From assembly GCA_003598065.1 (NCBI GenBank), contig QZKR01000120.1, positions 1 through 64,000 on the forward strand: DNA of 64,000 nucleotides, in the 5' to 3' direction. Below, piece by piece: positions 16,465 through 24,402 of this stretch. The notes under the pieces are model-generated. The model made no database searches. It was not told the DNA's origin and was given only the letters and a program-made list of their open reading frames with translations. This DNA comes from Myxococcales bacterium (lineage in GTDB: Bacteria > Myxococcota_A > SURF-8). The position numbers and the translations under genes were made by a program. Within the stretch, counting starts at the first letter, position 1; every line of letters starts with the position of its first letter.

Positions 16465-18417
16465 CTAGGCCTTGCCCGGTTCGCCGGATTTTTCGATGTC
16501 CGGCGGCAGGATAACGCCGTGCCCTTGCTCTTTTTCCCGGTTCGGCTGTTCGCGCCGGAGCCGATCGTCCTCCGCGCTCTTGAGCACCTTGACGGGCTTC
16601 GCCTTGTCGATTTTCTCGCCCTTCAGGATGTGCTCCACCTCGCCGGCGTCGAGGGTCTCGTATTCCAGGAGCGCCTCCGTCATCGCGTTGAGCTTGTCGC
16701 GATTTTCCTCCAGGATGCGCCGGGCGTCGCCGTAGCAGCCCTCGACGATGGAACGGATCTCTTTGTCGATCTCTCGCGCCACTTCTTCGCTGTAATCCTG
16801 CTGCCGGGAAATTTCTCGGCCGAGAAAAATATGCTCTTCGCGCTTGCCGAAGGCGAGCGGACCGAGTTTATCGCTCATACCCCATTCGCAAACCATCCGC
16901 CGTGCGAGTTCGGTGGCCCGCTGGATGTCGTTGCCCGCGCCGGTGGTGCGTTCGTTGAATACCAGTTCTTCCGCCGCTCGTCCGCCCATCGCGTAACGGA
17001 TCGTGTTGAGAATGTACTTCCTGGAATGGGTGTACTTGTCCTCCTCGGGGAGCGTCTGCGTGAGCCCCAGGGCCATGCCGCGGGGAATGATCGTCACCTT
17101 CTGGACCGGGTCGTAATCATCCAGCATTGCAGCGACCAGCGCGTGGCCGGATTCATGATAGGCGGTGATGCCCTTTTCGCGATCACTGATAATCATCGAG
17201 CGCCGTTCCGCACCGAGCAGAATTTTGTCCTTGGCCGACTCGAAGTCGGGCATCATCACTTTTTTCTGATCCCGCCGCGCCGCCTGCAAGGCCGCCTCAT
17301 TCACCAGGCTTTCCAGATCGGCCCCGGAAAAGCCGGGCGTCCCGCGGGCGATCACGTCGAGATCCACCTCGTCGGCCAAGGGCACGCGCCGGGTATGCAC
17401 ATGCAGAATGCCGCGCCGGCCGGCGAGGTCCGGAGGCGGAACGACCACGCGGCGATCGAATCGCCCGGGGCGCAGCAGCGCCGGGTCGAGGACGTCCGGA
17501 CGGTTGGTCGCGGCGACGAGGATAACCCCCTCGTTCGATTCGAAACCGTCCATTTCGACAAGAAGCTGGTTCAGAGTCTGCTCGCGTTCGTCATGACCGC
17601 CGCCCAGGCCTGCGCCGCGATGACGGCCGACGGCGTCGATTTCGTCGATGAAAATGATGCATGGGGCGTTTTTCTTGCCTTGCTCGAAGAGGTCGCGGAC
17701 GCGGCTGGCGCCGACGCCGACGAACATCTCCACGAAGTCTGAGCCGGAAATCGAAAAGAACGGCACATCGGCCTCGCCGGCGATGGCGCGAGCCAGGAGC
17801 GTTTTGCCCGTCCCCGGCGAACCCATGAGCAGTACGCCTTTCGGAATGCGACCGCCGAGGCTCGTGAATTTCTTCGGTTCCTTGAGAAACTCGATGATCT
17901 CCTGAACCTCTTCCTTCGCTTCCTCGATGCCCGCGACATCCTTGAAGGTGATCTTCTTCTCCGGCGAACTCAGAAGCTTGGCTTTCGATTTGCCGAACGA
18001 CATCGCCTTTCCGCCGCCGGCTTGAAGCTGTCGCATGAAAAAGAAGAAGATGGCGAAGAGGAAAATCATCGGCAGCCAGGAGATGATGAATTGCTGCCAG
18101 AAGGCGGTCTCCTCCTCTTTTTCGAACGACACCGTTGTCCCGGCCTGCACGAGCTGGTCCAGGTACTTTTCGGATAACGGCCCTTCCGTCTGGAATTTCG
18201 TGCCGTCCCTAAGCTCCCCTTCGATCTGCGTGCCCTTCACCGTCAGAGACTTGATGGACGGAGAGTTGGCGCCCTCGTCTTTCGTAATCATGTTCGCCAA
18301 CTCGTTATAGGCGATCTTCTTCAGATCCGTACGGGGATCGTTGATCATATAGGTGATGCTCAGGAACATCAGGATGAGCAGCACCCAGAGCACCAAAGTT
18401 TTCTGTGATTGCTTCAA
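16465..18417 (-). CDS. ftsH: ATP-dependent zinc metalloprotease FtsH
   Basis: A 650-residue membrane AAA+ protease that degrades unassembled or regulatory membrane and cytoplasmic proteins. Two transmembrane helices (about 8-24 and 110-128) flank a small periplasmic domain; the AAA module has Walker A GSPGTGKT (199-206) and Walker B IIFIDEID (254-261), and the arginine finger segment RPGRFDRR; the protease zinc site is HESGH at 421-425. The start codon is TTG behind GAGGG. It follows tilS, a common neighbour, and precedes folP. Confidence 0.97.
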   Translation of the reverse strand: MKQSQKTLVLWVLLILMFLSITYMINDPRTDLKKIAYNELANMITKDEGANSPSIKSLTVKGTQIEGELRDGTKFQTEGPLSEKYLDQLVQAGTTVSFEKEEETAFWQQFIISWLPMIFLFAIFFFFMRQLQAGGGKAMSFGKSKAKLLSSPEKKITFKDVAGIEEAKEEVQEIIEFLKEPKKFTSLGGRIPKGVLLMGSPGTGKTLLARAIAGEADVPFFSISGSDFVEMFVGVGASRVRDLFEQGKKNAPCIIFIDEIDAVGRHRGAGLGGGHDEREQTLNQLLVEMDGFESNEGVILVAATNRPDVLDPALLRPGRFDRRVVVPPPDLAGRRGILHVHTRRVPLADEVDLDVIARGTPGFSGADLESLVNEAALQAARRDQKKVMMPDFESAKDKILLGAERRSMIISDREKGITAYHESGHALVAAMLDDYDPVQKVTIIPRGMALGLTQTLPEEDKYTHSRKYILNTIRYAMGGRAAEELVFNERTTGAGNDIQRATELARRMVCEWGMSDKLGPLAFGKREEHIFLGREISRQQDYSEEVAREIDKEIRSIVEGCYGDARRILEENRDKLNAMTEALLEYETLDAGEVEHILKGEKIDKAKPVKVLKSAEDDRLRREQPNREKEQGHGVILPPDIEKSGEPGKA

Positions 18418-18441
18418 AACACCCTCGCTTCCGGTCCCGGC

Positions 18442-18467
18442 AGGGTCGCCAACCTACCCGCGACCCT
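18442..18467 (-). promoter_or_regulatory. inverted repeat in the ftsH leader
   Basis: AGGGTCGC (18442-18449) and GCGACCCT (18460-18467) are exact inverted repeats with a 10-base loop, 25-50 bases upstream of the ftsH start codon. It could be a leader hairpin or an operator. Promoter-like TTGGAA and TAACAT elements occur just upstream (around 18485-18515), overlapping the tilS end. Confidence 0.4.
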
Positions 18468-18514
18468 ACACTATGTATCATTTCATGTTATCATCAACAG
18501 CACACGGATTCCAA

Positions 18515-19891
18515 CTATTTTGACAGCTTGCGGCAGAATTTCATTCCAACGATGCGGTGGTTTTTTTCAGTGACCATGGCTAGTTGACTGCGGCGTAGGC
18601 CAGGCGCCCAGAGGACGCCAACCGAGGAAACGACGAGCGGGATTCGGTCTCGATGGGAATGAGGCACTTTCAGGTCTGAGAAGAGTCTGGCCACCGATTT
18701 CCGGCCGACTTTCGGCAAAGCGATCCAATCGCCCGCTCGCCGCGATCGGACAACGATCGCCTCTCCCATTGCCTCCGCATCGAAGTAGGCCTGGTTCGGA
18801 TCGGTGAAAACGAGTTCCTCGCCTTCACTGGCGCGCCAACTCATTAAACTCCCTCCCGGGAACGCGACATCGCCGGGAATATCCAATTCAAATTCATAAC
18901 TTGCACCGTTATCTTCAGGCGATGGATAAAAAATGAGCGTTCCCCCTGCCCGCTCGACCCGTCCGTCATCCGGTAAGGCGACGGGGCCCATAGCGTTGGA
19001 CGTCGCCAGATGATCGATGGCGTAACAATGGGCGGCCGAGATTCGCCGCAACGCCCCTCCTCGCATCAGCCGCAACGCCTCGCGCCAGATGGCCAGCCGC
19101 AAACCGATCGGCAGCGAAAGCAATCTTTCCGTGTCCACGCGCCATTCCGCGCCAACGCCCTGCGTCAGATTTTGTTGGAGCAGGATGGCTGCTGCCGCGC
19201 GAAGCGCCTCGCCCGCCTCGGCCAGCCGTTCCGTCGCTTGAGCAATACGCTCCGCCGCACCGGCGCGCAAAGTCTCCAAAACCGGCAACACTTCGTGCCG
19301 GATTCGACTGCGCGTGTAGGCCAAAGCGGCATTGGTCGCATCCTCTCGCCAGGCGAGCTTTTTAAACTGAGCGTAGTCGAGGATTGCCGCGCGCGGTGTT
19401 TCCAAAAGCGGCCGGACGATGCAACCTTGCCTGACAGGAATGCCCCCGAGGCCATCGAGACCCGTGCCGCGAATCAAGCGGTCCAACTCCGTTTCGGCCT
19501 GGTCGTCGGCCTGATGGGCGGTGGCGATGGATTCGCAGCGTTCTTCTTTCGCCCATGTCCGAAGCCATCGATAGCGCTCGCGACGCGCTTTCTCCTGTTT
19601 GTTGCCCGGAGATTTCCATAATTCGGGGTCGAGCCGAACCGATCGAAACGGAAGCTTCAGGGTCGCCGCCAGATCGCGCACGAACGCTTCATCCTCGTCC
19701 GCCGCTTCGCCGCGCATGGCGTGGTTGACGTGTCCCACCGCCAGCCGCCAGCGATGCTTGTTCGCCAATCGCGAAAGCACATGGAGCAATACGACGGAAT
19801 CGACTCCGCCGGAGACGGCGACGAGCACGCCTGAACCTTCGGGAATCAGAACGCGACTGCGAATAAATTGTCCGATCTCGCGCAAAAGCAA
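18515..19891 (-). CDS. tilS: tRNA(Ile)-lysidine synthase TilS
   Basis: This enzyme modifies C34 of the CAU-anticodon isoleucine tRNA to lysidine so that it reads AUA. The ATP-binding P-loop AVSGGVDSVVLL is near the N-terminus, followed by the GHVNHAMRG segment and the HQADDQAET motif. A C-terminal TilS domain is present, giving about 458 residues. I choose the TTG at 19891: GGAGGT lies eight bases upstream (19900-19905). An alternative GTG at 19921 would lie inside the terminator hairpin of the preceding gene. ftsH follows. Confidence 0.9.
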   Translation of the reverse strand: MLLREIGQFIRSRVLIPEGSGVLVAVSGGVDSVVLLHVLSRLANKHRWRLAVGHVNHAMRGEAADEDEAFVRDLAATLKLPFRSVRLDPELWKSPGNKQEKARRERYRWLRTWAKEERCESIATAHQADDQAETELDRLIRGTGLDGLGGIPVRQGCIVRPLLETPRAAILDYAQFKKLAWREDATNAALAYTRSRIRHEVLPVLETLRAGAAERIAQATERLAEAGEALRAAAAILLQQNLTQGVGAEWRVDTERLLSLPIGLRLAIWREALRLMRGGALRRISAAHCYAIDHLATSNAMGPVALPDDGRVERAGGTLIFYPSPEDNGASYEFELDIPGDVAFPGGSLMSWRASEGEELVFTDPNQAYFDAEAMGEAIVVRSRRAGDWIALPKVGRKSVARLFSDLKVPHSHRDRIPLVVSSVGVLWAPGLRRSQLAMVTEKNHRIVGMKFCRKLSK

Positions 19892-19906
19892 GGATAAGGA
19901 CCTCCA

Positions 19907-19938
19907 AATAAAAACGGCCACCCCTTTGAGAGTGGCCG
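19907..19938 (-). terminator. rho-independent terminator
   Basis: On the minus strand CGGCCAC pairs with GTGGCCG (19932-19938 with 19915-19921, 10-base loop) followed by TTTTTATTT. It ends the transcript of the secreted protein gene (19960-20691) just before tilS. Confidence 0.75.
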
Positions 19939-19959
19939 CTATTTCAGGGGTTCGACGGG

Positions 19960-20691
19960 TTAATTGAAATGGATGCTCAATATGCCGTTGGCGAACTGGC
20001 TGTTCAACTCCTTCGCCATCTCCTTGTCTTTGCGCGATTCGTCGCGCATGTTGTTGATCTTGATTTTTCCCAGATGCCCATCGACGTTGACCAGCGCTTT
20101 GCCCGTGTCGATCACGAAACGGAACAATTCCTTGTCGCGGATGACGTGCTCCCCCGGCTTGGCCTTGTCTTTGGAGAAGGCGATGTACTCATTGGTCATC
20201 ACGCATTCCATGCGCTCCGGGCTGGCGTCCGAATCCTCGACGCACGAGATTTCGCCGTTTTCCTTGTTCTTGGAATTGAACTGGACGGAACTCACCTGTT
20301 CCCAGTTCATCACGTATTCGTCGGCGTTGTAGCTGACGGTCGGACCGTCGCAAAGCGTGAAATCCGGCTCCTGCAAATGATCGATGAGCCTGTCGCTGAC
20401 GAGAAAGTGCTTCACCACGCCGGAAAAGGCTTTGCCGTTCTTCATCTTGATGGTGGCGTGGATCCGGCGCGAGTCCACCGGAAAGGCTGCCGGTTTCGTT
20501 TCGACCGGTTTCTGCTCCTCCGGCTTGGCGGCCGGCGTTTCGGCTGGTTTTTCTATGGGTTGTTCCTTCACCAATTCATCGAGGGCTTCGTCGGTAGGGC
20601 CCGATTTCCCGTCTTCCTGCGCCAAGATAGTAATGGGGGCCAGCGTCATGAACATTGCCATTACGCAGACCGCCAGATTCGTCCATCGCAT
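19960..20691 (-). CDS. secreted protein of unknown function
   Basis: 243 residues with a signal peptide (about 1-24, ITILAQ before the mature part), a Pro/Glu/Lys-rich linker (PAETPAAKPEEQKPVETKPA) and a C-terminal globular region of about 170 residues. That region starts with an SH3-like strand pair (IKMKNGKAFSGVVKHF), the kind of pattern seen in proteins that describe a modifiable surface or Sm-like barrel. Two cysteines in the domain may pair. No family is recognised. The start is the ATG at 20691, preceded by GGAGGGAG. It is a single-gene unit with a promoter at 20741-20768 and a terminator at 19907-19938. Confidence 0.7.
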   Translation of the reverse strand: MRWTNLAVCVMAMFMTLAPITILAQEDGKSGPTDEALDELVKEQPIEKPAETPAAKPEEQKPVETKPAAFPVDSRRIHATIKMKNGKAFSGVVKHFLVSDRLIDHLQEPDFTLCDGPTVSYNADEYVMNWEQVSSVQFNSKNKENGEISCVEDSDASPERMECVMTNEYIAFSKDKAKPGEHVIRDKELFRFVIDTGKALVNVDGHLGKIKINNMRDESRKDKEMAKELNSQFANGILSIHFN

Positions 20692-20740
20692 GGTCTCCCT
20701 CCACATGGCAGATAGGCAACGCATCGGCACCACAATATTT

Positions 20741-20768
20741 AGACTAATCCAAATCGAGCGGGTGTCAA
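20741..20768 (-). promoter_or_regulatory. sigma70-like promoter of secreted protein gene
   Basis: Minus strand TTGACA (20763-20768) and TAGTCT (20741-20746), 16-bp spacer; transcription near 20734. It lies just past the terminator of the lipoprotein operon, so it starts a separate unit. Confidence 0.5.
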
Positions 20769-20791
20769 GCCCCCGGCGAACGACACGAATG

Positions 20792-20820
20792 AAAAAGGGA
20801 GGGCGTCGCCGCCCTCCCTT
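20792..20820 (-). terminator. rho-independent terminator of lipoprotein operon
   Basis: An 11-bp stem AAGGGAGGGCG / CGCCCTCCCTT with a four-base loop, followed on the minus strand by TTTTTCATT. It lies 22 bases after the stop codon of the esterase-like lipoprotein. Confidence 0.88.
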
Positions 20821-20841
20821 CGTCTCAGGTGTTTTCGCCTC

Positions 20842-23646
20842 TCAGTAGAGCCCGTCCAGCGTTTTGCCGTCAACCTCGACGACTTCTTCCTGCTTCGTGC
20901 AGTAATTGGCATCGACGTATTGAATAAGGTCTTTCAACGACTGCTCAATTTGAGCCTTTTTGAAGCCTTCGCCGTCGGTTCCGTCCACCGGGTTGTGGGC
21001 TGTCGCCCGATGATCGGCATAGAACGTTCCCGAAACGCATTCGGGAAGCACGTTCGCGCAATCGCGCTCGGTTTCGCACTGGGCGCGACAGGCCGCCTCA
21101 TCCGGCACCGCGGCGCAATCGGTCTCGCAGTCCTCCATGCACTGGTGGGGACTGTCACACTTGCCGTCCGGGAAGACGGAGATGATTTTCTGGAAGATGC
21201 CCTGGGCCATGTAGCCGAAGAGGATCGGTATCGCCGCCGCCATGCCTTCCGGCTCCATACCGTAGCCGTGCATCAAGTAAATCGAGGGGTAGCGTTCGGC
21301 GCAAATATCAGGCTGGCCTTCGCCGCCGTCGCTGTTCTTCACGTAGTAGCCCGGAGGCAGCACGATCGAATATTTCTGCATCCGCCCCAACGCCTCGGAA
21401 TAGAAACGAAGCTTGAGCATCAGGGCGTTGAAGTCGTAGCTTTCCACCGGGTCGAAATGGCCGTTCGGGAAATGGTAGTTGGCGAACGAGTAGAACGTCT
21501 GAACGCGGAAAACCACTTGCGACGGATAACCGACATGACGGCCGTCGCCGGCGGCGATCGTTTCGTCGGAGGCGTCGTAATCGCCGTACCGCATCATCAC
21601 GTTGTGGCCCAGCGCGCCGTAGTTGACTTTCAGAAAGCGGAACTTGTTGAGGTTTTCGGGACGCGGGAACATCAACGAGGAGAAATCGTTGTAGGAGCCC
21701 GTATGCAGTCCCTCCGGACCCAGCCTGGCTTCCAGGACTCCGGCAAGATTGTCTCCGTGGATGACAAAGTTGAAGATGTCGCGAATGCCGGCATCCATCC
21801 AAACGTTAAGCCGTTTCAGGTCCTCGGCGGGCCGCTTCAAAATCTGTTGGCGCGGATCGATCGCCATCATGTGGGCGACGTTGGGATTCAGATCGAACTG
21901 CCCGTTCCCTTCGCCGTAATCGTAAGGGCATTCCTTGCCCTCGGGACAGGCCACGCCATCGAGGCCTAAATCCTGGTACGGCTCGTCTTCGTCGTAGACG
22001 CCGTTGTTTTCGGTTCCGAGCGCGTTGAATGCGCCGCTGTCGGCGTACGGATTGAAATCGTCATGATTCGGGTCGGGATTGGTTTCCGGATCGTAACCCG
22101 GTTCCTCCGGATCGCAGACGCCGTCCGCGCCGCAATCCTCGAAAGGCTCCCAGTATTGCCGCACGATCGGCTCGCCGAAATCCCGCATGCCGTTGCCGTT
22201 GAAGTCGATGGCCACGGAAATATCCATGCGATACGCCCGAGCCCTGGAATCGGTGGACGGCTCCCAGTCTCCGCTGTGCTTGCTCGTTCCGTCGCAGATC
22301 CAGATAGCCGGAAAGGCGCCCTCGGGGTTGGCGGTGCGATCATAGAGGTCGAGTATGGGGTCCTCGGCCATCCATTCCGCCAGCGTGGCGCACTCCTCTA
22401 CGGAATCTTCTCCAGGCTCGTAAACATTCGCCAGATAGGTCTCGATCCGTTCCGGCGTCATGCCCACCGCCAGGTAAGGCGAATTCGGGTTGTAGTTGGA
22501 AAAATTCCCGTAGGCATAGGAGAGGTCGCGGAAGATTTTCACGTAATCGGTTCGGTTGAAGTTGCCGCCGTTGTCGTCGTAGTACCAGTGGTTGAAGCCC
22601 TGGGGATGCTCATCGCGCGCATAGATCGCTTTCGGCTCAACCATGTAGCACTTTTCGACCGGCGTGGACCAGTGGGTCGGATCGCGCTGGAGGCCGCAAT
22701 AGCCGCAAGGCTTGGTCTCGTCGGTGACAAAGGCGTCGATTCCCTCCGGGGCGTTGACTATTTCATCGTAGCTGCAGAAGCCCGAGGTGTGCTGGCGGTG
22801 AGTCATGTCCAGCAAGTAACTCAAGTCCATCACGCCGCCCATCGGCCCAAGAATGTCGAACAATTCCGGGAAATTGAAGCCTGTCATCGCCGCGCCGAAG
22901 CAACCCATGGAGATGCCCGCAAAGGCTCGATAGGTGAAACGGCGGGTCGTTGGAGGAAGAATCTCGCTGGGGATCATCGCCTGGAAGATGCCGAATTGCT
23001 GATTTTTGAAAGTCACCAATTCACGACCCGCATCCAGTTTGATTGCTGTCGGTGTCTTGGCGATGAAATACGGCGGATTGCCCGGACCGGAATCTTTTCC
23101 GTCTTCGGGATCGAGCTGCATGACGACGTTGACGTGGAAAGTCCGCGCCAACTCCGGCATTTCGTCGATGATGTAGGGGATGAGAAACTCGACGTCGTCG
23201 CCCAGCTCGACGCGTTCGCCGGCGTTTTTCGGGCTGGCGTCGAAGCGCACGGCCGGCCCGATCGGCGTCCAACCTTCCATCGCCAGGTCTTCGACTTCGG
23301 AAATCGTGATATGGACGTCATAAATCAAGGTGCGCGGCGGGATGCGGACGTGCGCGCCATCGAGCGATTCGCCTGCCTGACAAAGCTGAACCGTCCCGCC
23401 AGAACCGGCGCTCACGTCGCGGTCCGGGTCGTTGCGATCGATCTCGCACTTGGTTGCGGTGGGACCGCCTTCTTCTTCGTTCTCCGCGTCTTCCGCCTGT
23501 TCGGCGGTCTCGCTCTCGTCGCCGTCTTCCGTGGCGGCCTCATCGTCGCCGTCCGTCGGATCGCCGGGCGAGTTGCTGGATCCGGCGCAAGCCGTCACCA
23601 TCAAGACCAGCCATAAAACCGCGAGTATCGCCTCACATCTTTTCAT
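20842..23646 (-). CDS. surface lipoprotein with apparently circularly permuted esterase domain
   Basis: 934 residues. Lipobox VTAC puts lipidation at Cys20; an acidic linker (about 27-60) follows; residues 67-225 form a beta-domain shared with the next two lipoprotein genes. The rest looks like an esterase of the feruloyl-esterase/esterase-D type with its parts in rotated order. The nucleophile elbow G244-I-S246-M-G and the following PELFDILGPMGG come first, then a middle insert rich in D/N/G calcium-site-like turns (DFNGNGMRDFGEP, ENNGVYDEDEPYQDLGLDG). The segments that normally precede the nucleophile come last: YSIVLPPGYY (759-768), the oxyanion motif HGYG (793-796), FPDG (825-828) and DLIQYVDANY (906-915). 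A cysteine-rich insert lies near 830-870. Substrate unknown. It is the last gene of the lipoprotein operon. Confidence 0.75.
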   Translation of the reverse strand: MKRCEAILAVLWLVLMVTACAGSSNSPGDPTDGDDEAATEDGDESETAEQAEDAENEEEGGPTATKCEIDRNDPDRDVSAGSGGTVQLCQAGESLDGAHVRIPPRTLIYDVHITISEVEDLAMEGWTPIGPAVRFDASPKNAGERVELGDDVEFLIPYIIDEMPELARTFHVNVVMQLDPEDGKDSGPGNPPYFIAKTPTAIKLDAGRELVTFKNQQFGIFQAMIPSEILPPTTRRFTYRAFAGISMGCFGAAMTGFNFPELFDILGPMGGVMDLSYLLDMTHRQHTSGFCSYDEIVNAPEGIDAFVTDETKPCGYCGLQRDPTHWSTPVEKCYMVEPKAIYARDEHPQGFNHWYYDDNGGNFNRTDYVKIFRDLSYAYGNFSNYNPNSPYLAVGMTPERIETYLANVYEPGEDSVEECATLAEWMAEDPILDLYDRTANPEGAFPAIWICDGTSKHSGDWEPSTDSRARAYRMDISVAIDFNGNGMRDFGEPIVRQYWEPFEDCGADGVCDPEEPGYDPETNPDPNHDDFNPYADSGAFNALGTENNGVYDEDEPYQDLGLDGVACPEGKECPYDYGEGNGQFDLNPNVAHMMAIDPRQQILKRPAEDLKRLNVWMDAGIRDIFNFVIHGDNLAGVLEARLGPEGLHTGSYNDFSSLMFPRPENLNKFRFLKVNYGALGHNVMMRYGDYDASDETIAAGDGRHVGYPSQVVFRVQTFYSFANYHFPNGHFDPVESYDFNALMLKLRFYSEALGRMQKYSIVLPPGYYVKNSDGGEGQPDICAERYPSIYLMHGYGMEPEGMAAAIPILFGYMAQGIFQKIISVFPDGKCDSPHQCMEDCETDCAAVPDEAACRAQCETERDCANVLPECVSGTFYADHRATAHNPVDGTDGEGFKKAQIEQSLKDLIQYVDANYCTKQEEVVEVDGKTLDGLY

Positions 23647-23691
23647 TACGCCATCCTCCTCACTGTAAGCACCGCTGACGAAGGGGTCGGA

Positions 23692-24387
23692 TTATTGTTC
23701 CAAGACAGCCGTCATCGCCTGCAAGACGCCCAGGCGATCGTATCCAAAGCTTATCAGTCCACGCTCGAAATCGAATCCCGGCGGACCGGACAGATCGAGC
23801 AACGAGGCCGAATTCGCGTCTCCGTCGATTGGCTTGAACGCAACGCGGACCTTCACTTGATCGGGATCGCTTCCCAACTCCGATATTTCCGCCGGGAGGC
23901 GGAAATACGCCGCCTGCGTCAACTCCGCCTCAAGACCGGTCTCGACGGCGATCGCTCGCACAAGGACGGCGGAACCGATCGGCCGCCAACCTTCCGCGAC
24001 AAGATCATCCGTCAGGGAGAGCGTCACCCTGGCATCGGCCGACAACGCGCCGGCAGGGAGAAGGACCACCGAGCCGTCGAGCGGGTCGCCGCCGAGGCAA
24101 ACGCGGATCGGTCCGCCTTCGGCGGCTTGAATCGTCTCTCCATTGGAATGACGGTCATTGCCGCAGATGGACGGTTCGATGGGAAACGGTTCTTCCTCCA
24201 AGGCGGGTTCGACATCCAACTCTTCCTCGTCTCCGTCCGTCGTCGGAATGAGAAAGTCGAAATCGCCGTAAAGCGCAAGGTCGGTCAAACCCGGCTCGCT
24301 GCCTCCCGTGCAACCCGCGAGCCACACGCCTAGGACGACGGCTATCGTACGTAACAACTTGCCTGATGCGGGGGAAGAGCAGATCAT
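23692..24387 (-). CDS. lipoprotein with ZU5-like beta-domain
   Basis: 231 residues: signal peptide ending in lipobox LAGC, a short acidic linker (DGDEEELDVEPALEEE), then one beta-domain (about 75-231). That domain aligns by eye with residues 67-225 of the following esterase-like lipoprotein: both open with a Cys and an N-D pair, share GG-x-V/I-x-L/V-C, a P-P/A-R/G-x-L strand, the WxPIGxAV motif and a closing F-x-x-x-x-x-G-x-x-QAM. The pattern resembles ZU5-type domains of surface proteins. Function is unknown; binding or scaffolding is a guess. It begins 15 bases after the upstream lipoprotein gene ends. Confidence 0.72.
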   Translation of the reverse strand: MICSSPASGKLLRTIAVVLGVWLAGCTGGSEPGLTDLALYGDFDFLIPTTDGDEEELDVEPALEEEPFPIEPSICGNDRHSNGETIQAAEGGPIRVCLGGDPLDGSVVLLPAGALSADARVTLSLTDDLVAEGWRPIGSAVLVRAIAVETGLEAELTQAAYFRLPAEISELGSDPDQVKVRVAFKPIDGDANSASLLDLSGPPGFDFERGLISFGYDRLGVLQAMTAVLEQ

Positions 24388-24402
24388 CGGCTTCTTTCCA
24401 CA

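Noticed and set aside
13602-16514. 970-codon plus-strand open frame
   Set aside because: It lies opposite the well-supported glmM, cdaR, cdaA and folP genes and has the Arg/His/Asp-rich make-up of an antisense shadow in GC-rich DNA.
22063-23616. 517-codon plus-strand open frame
   Set aside because: Antisense to the esterase-like lipoprotein; no start signal and no recognisable motif.
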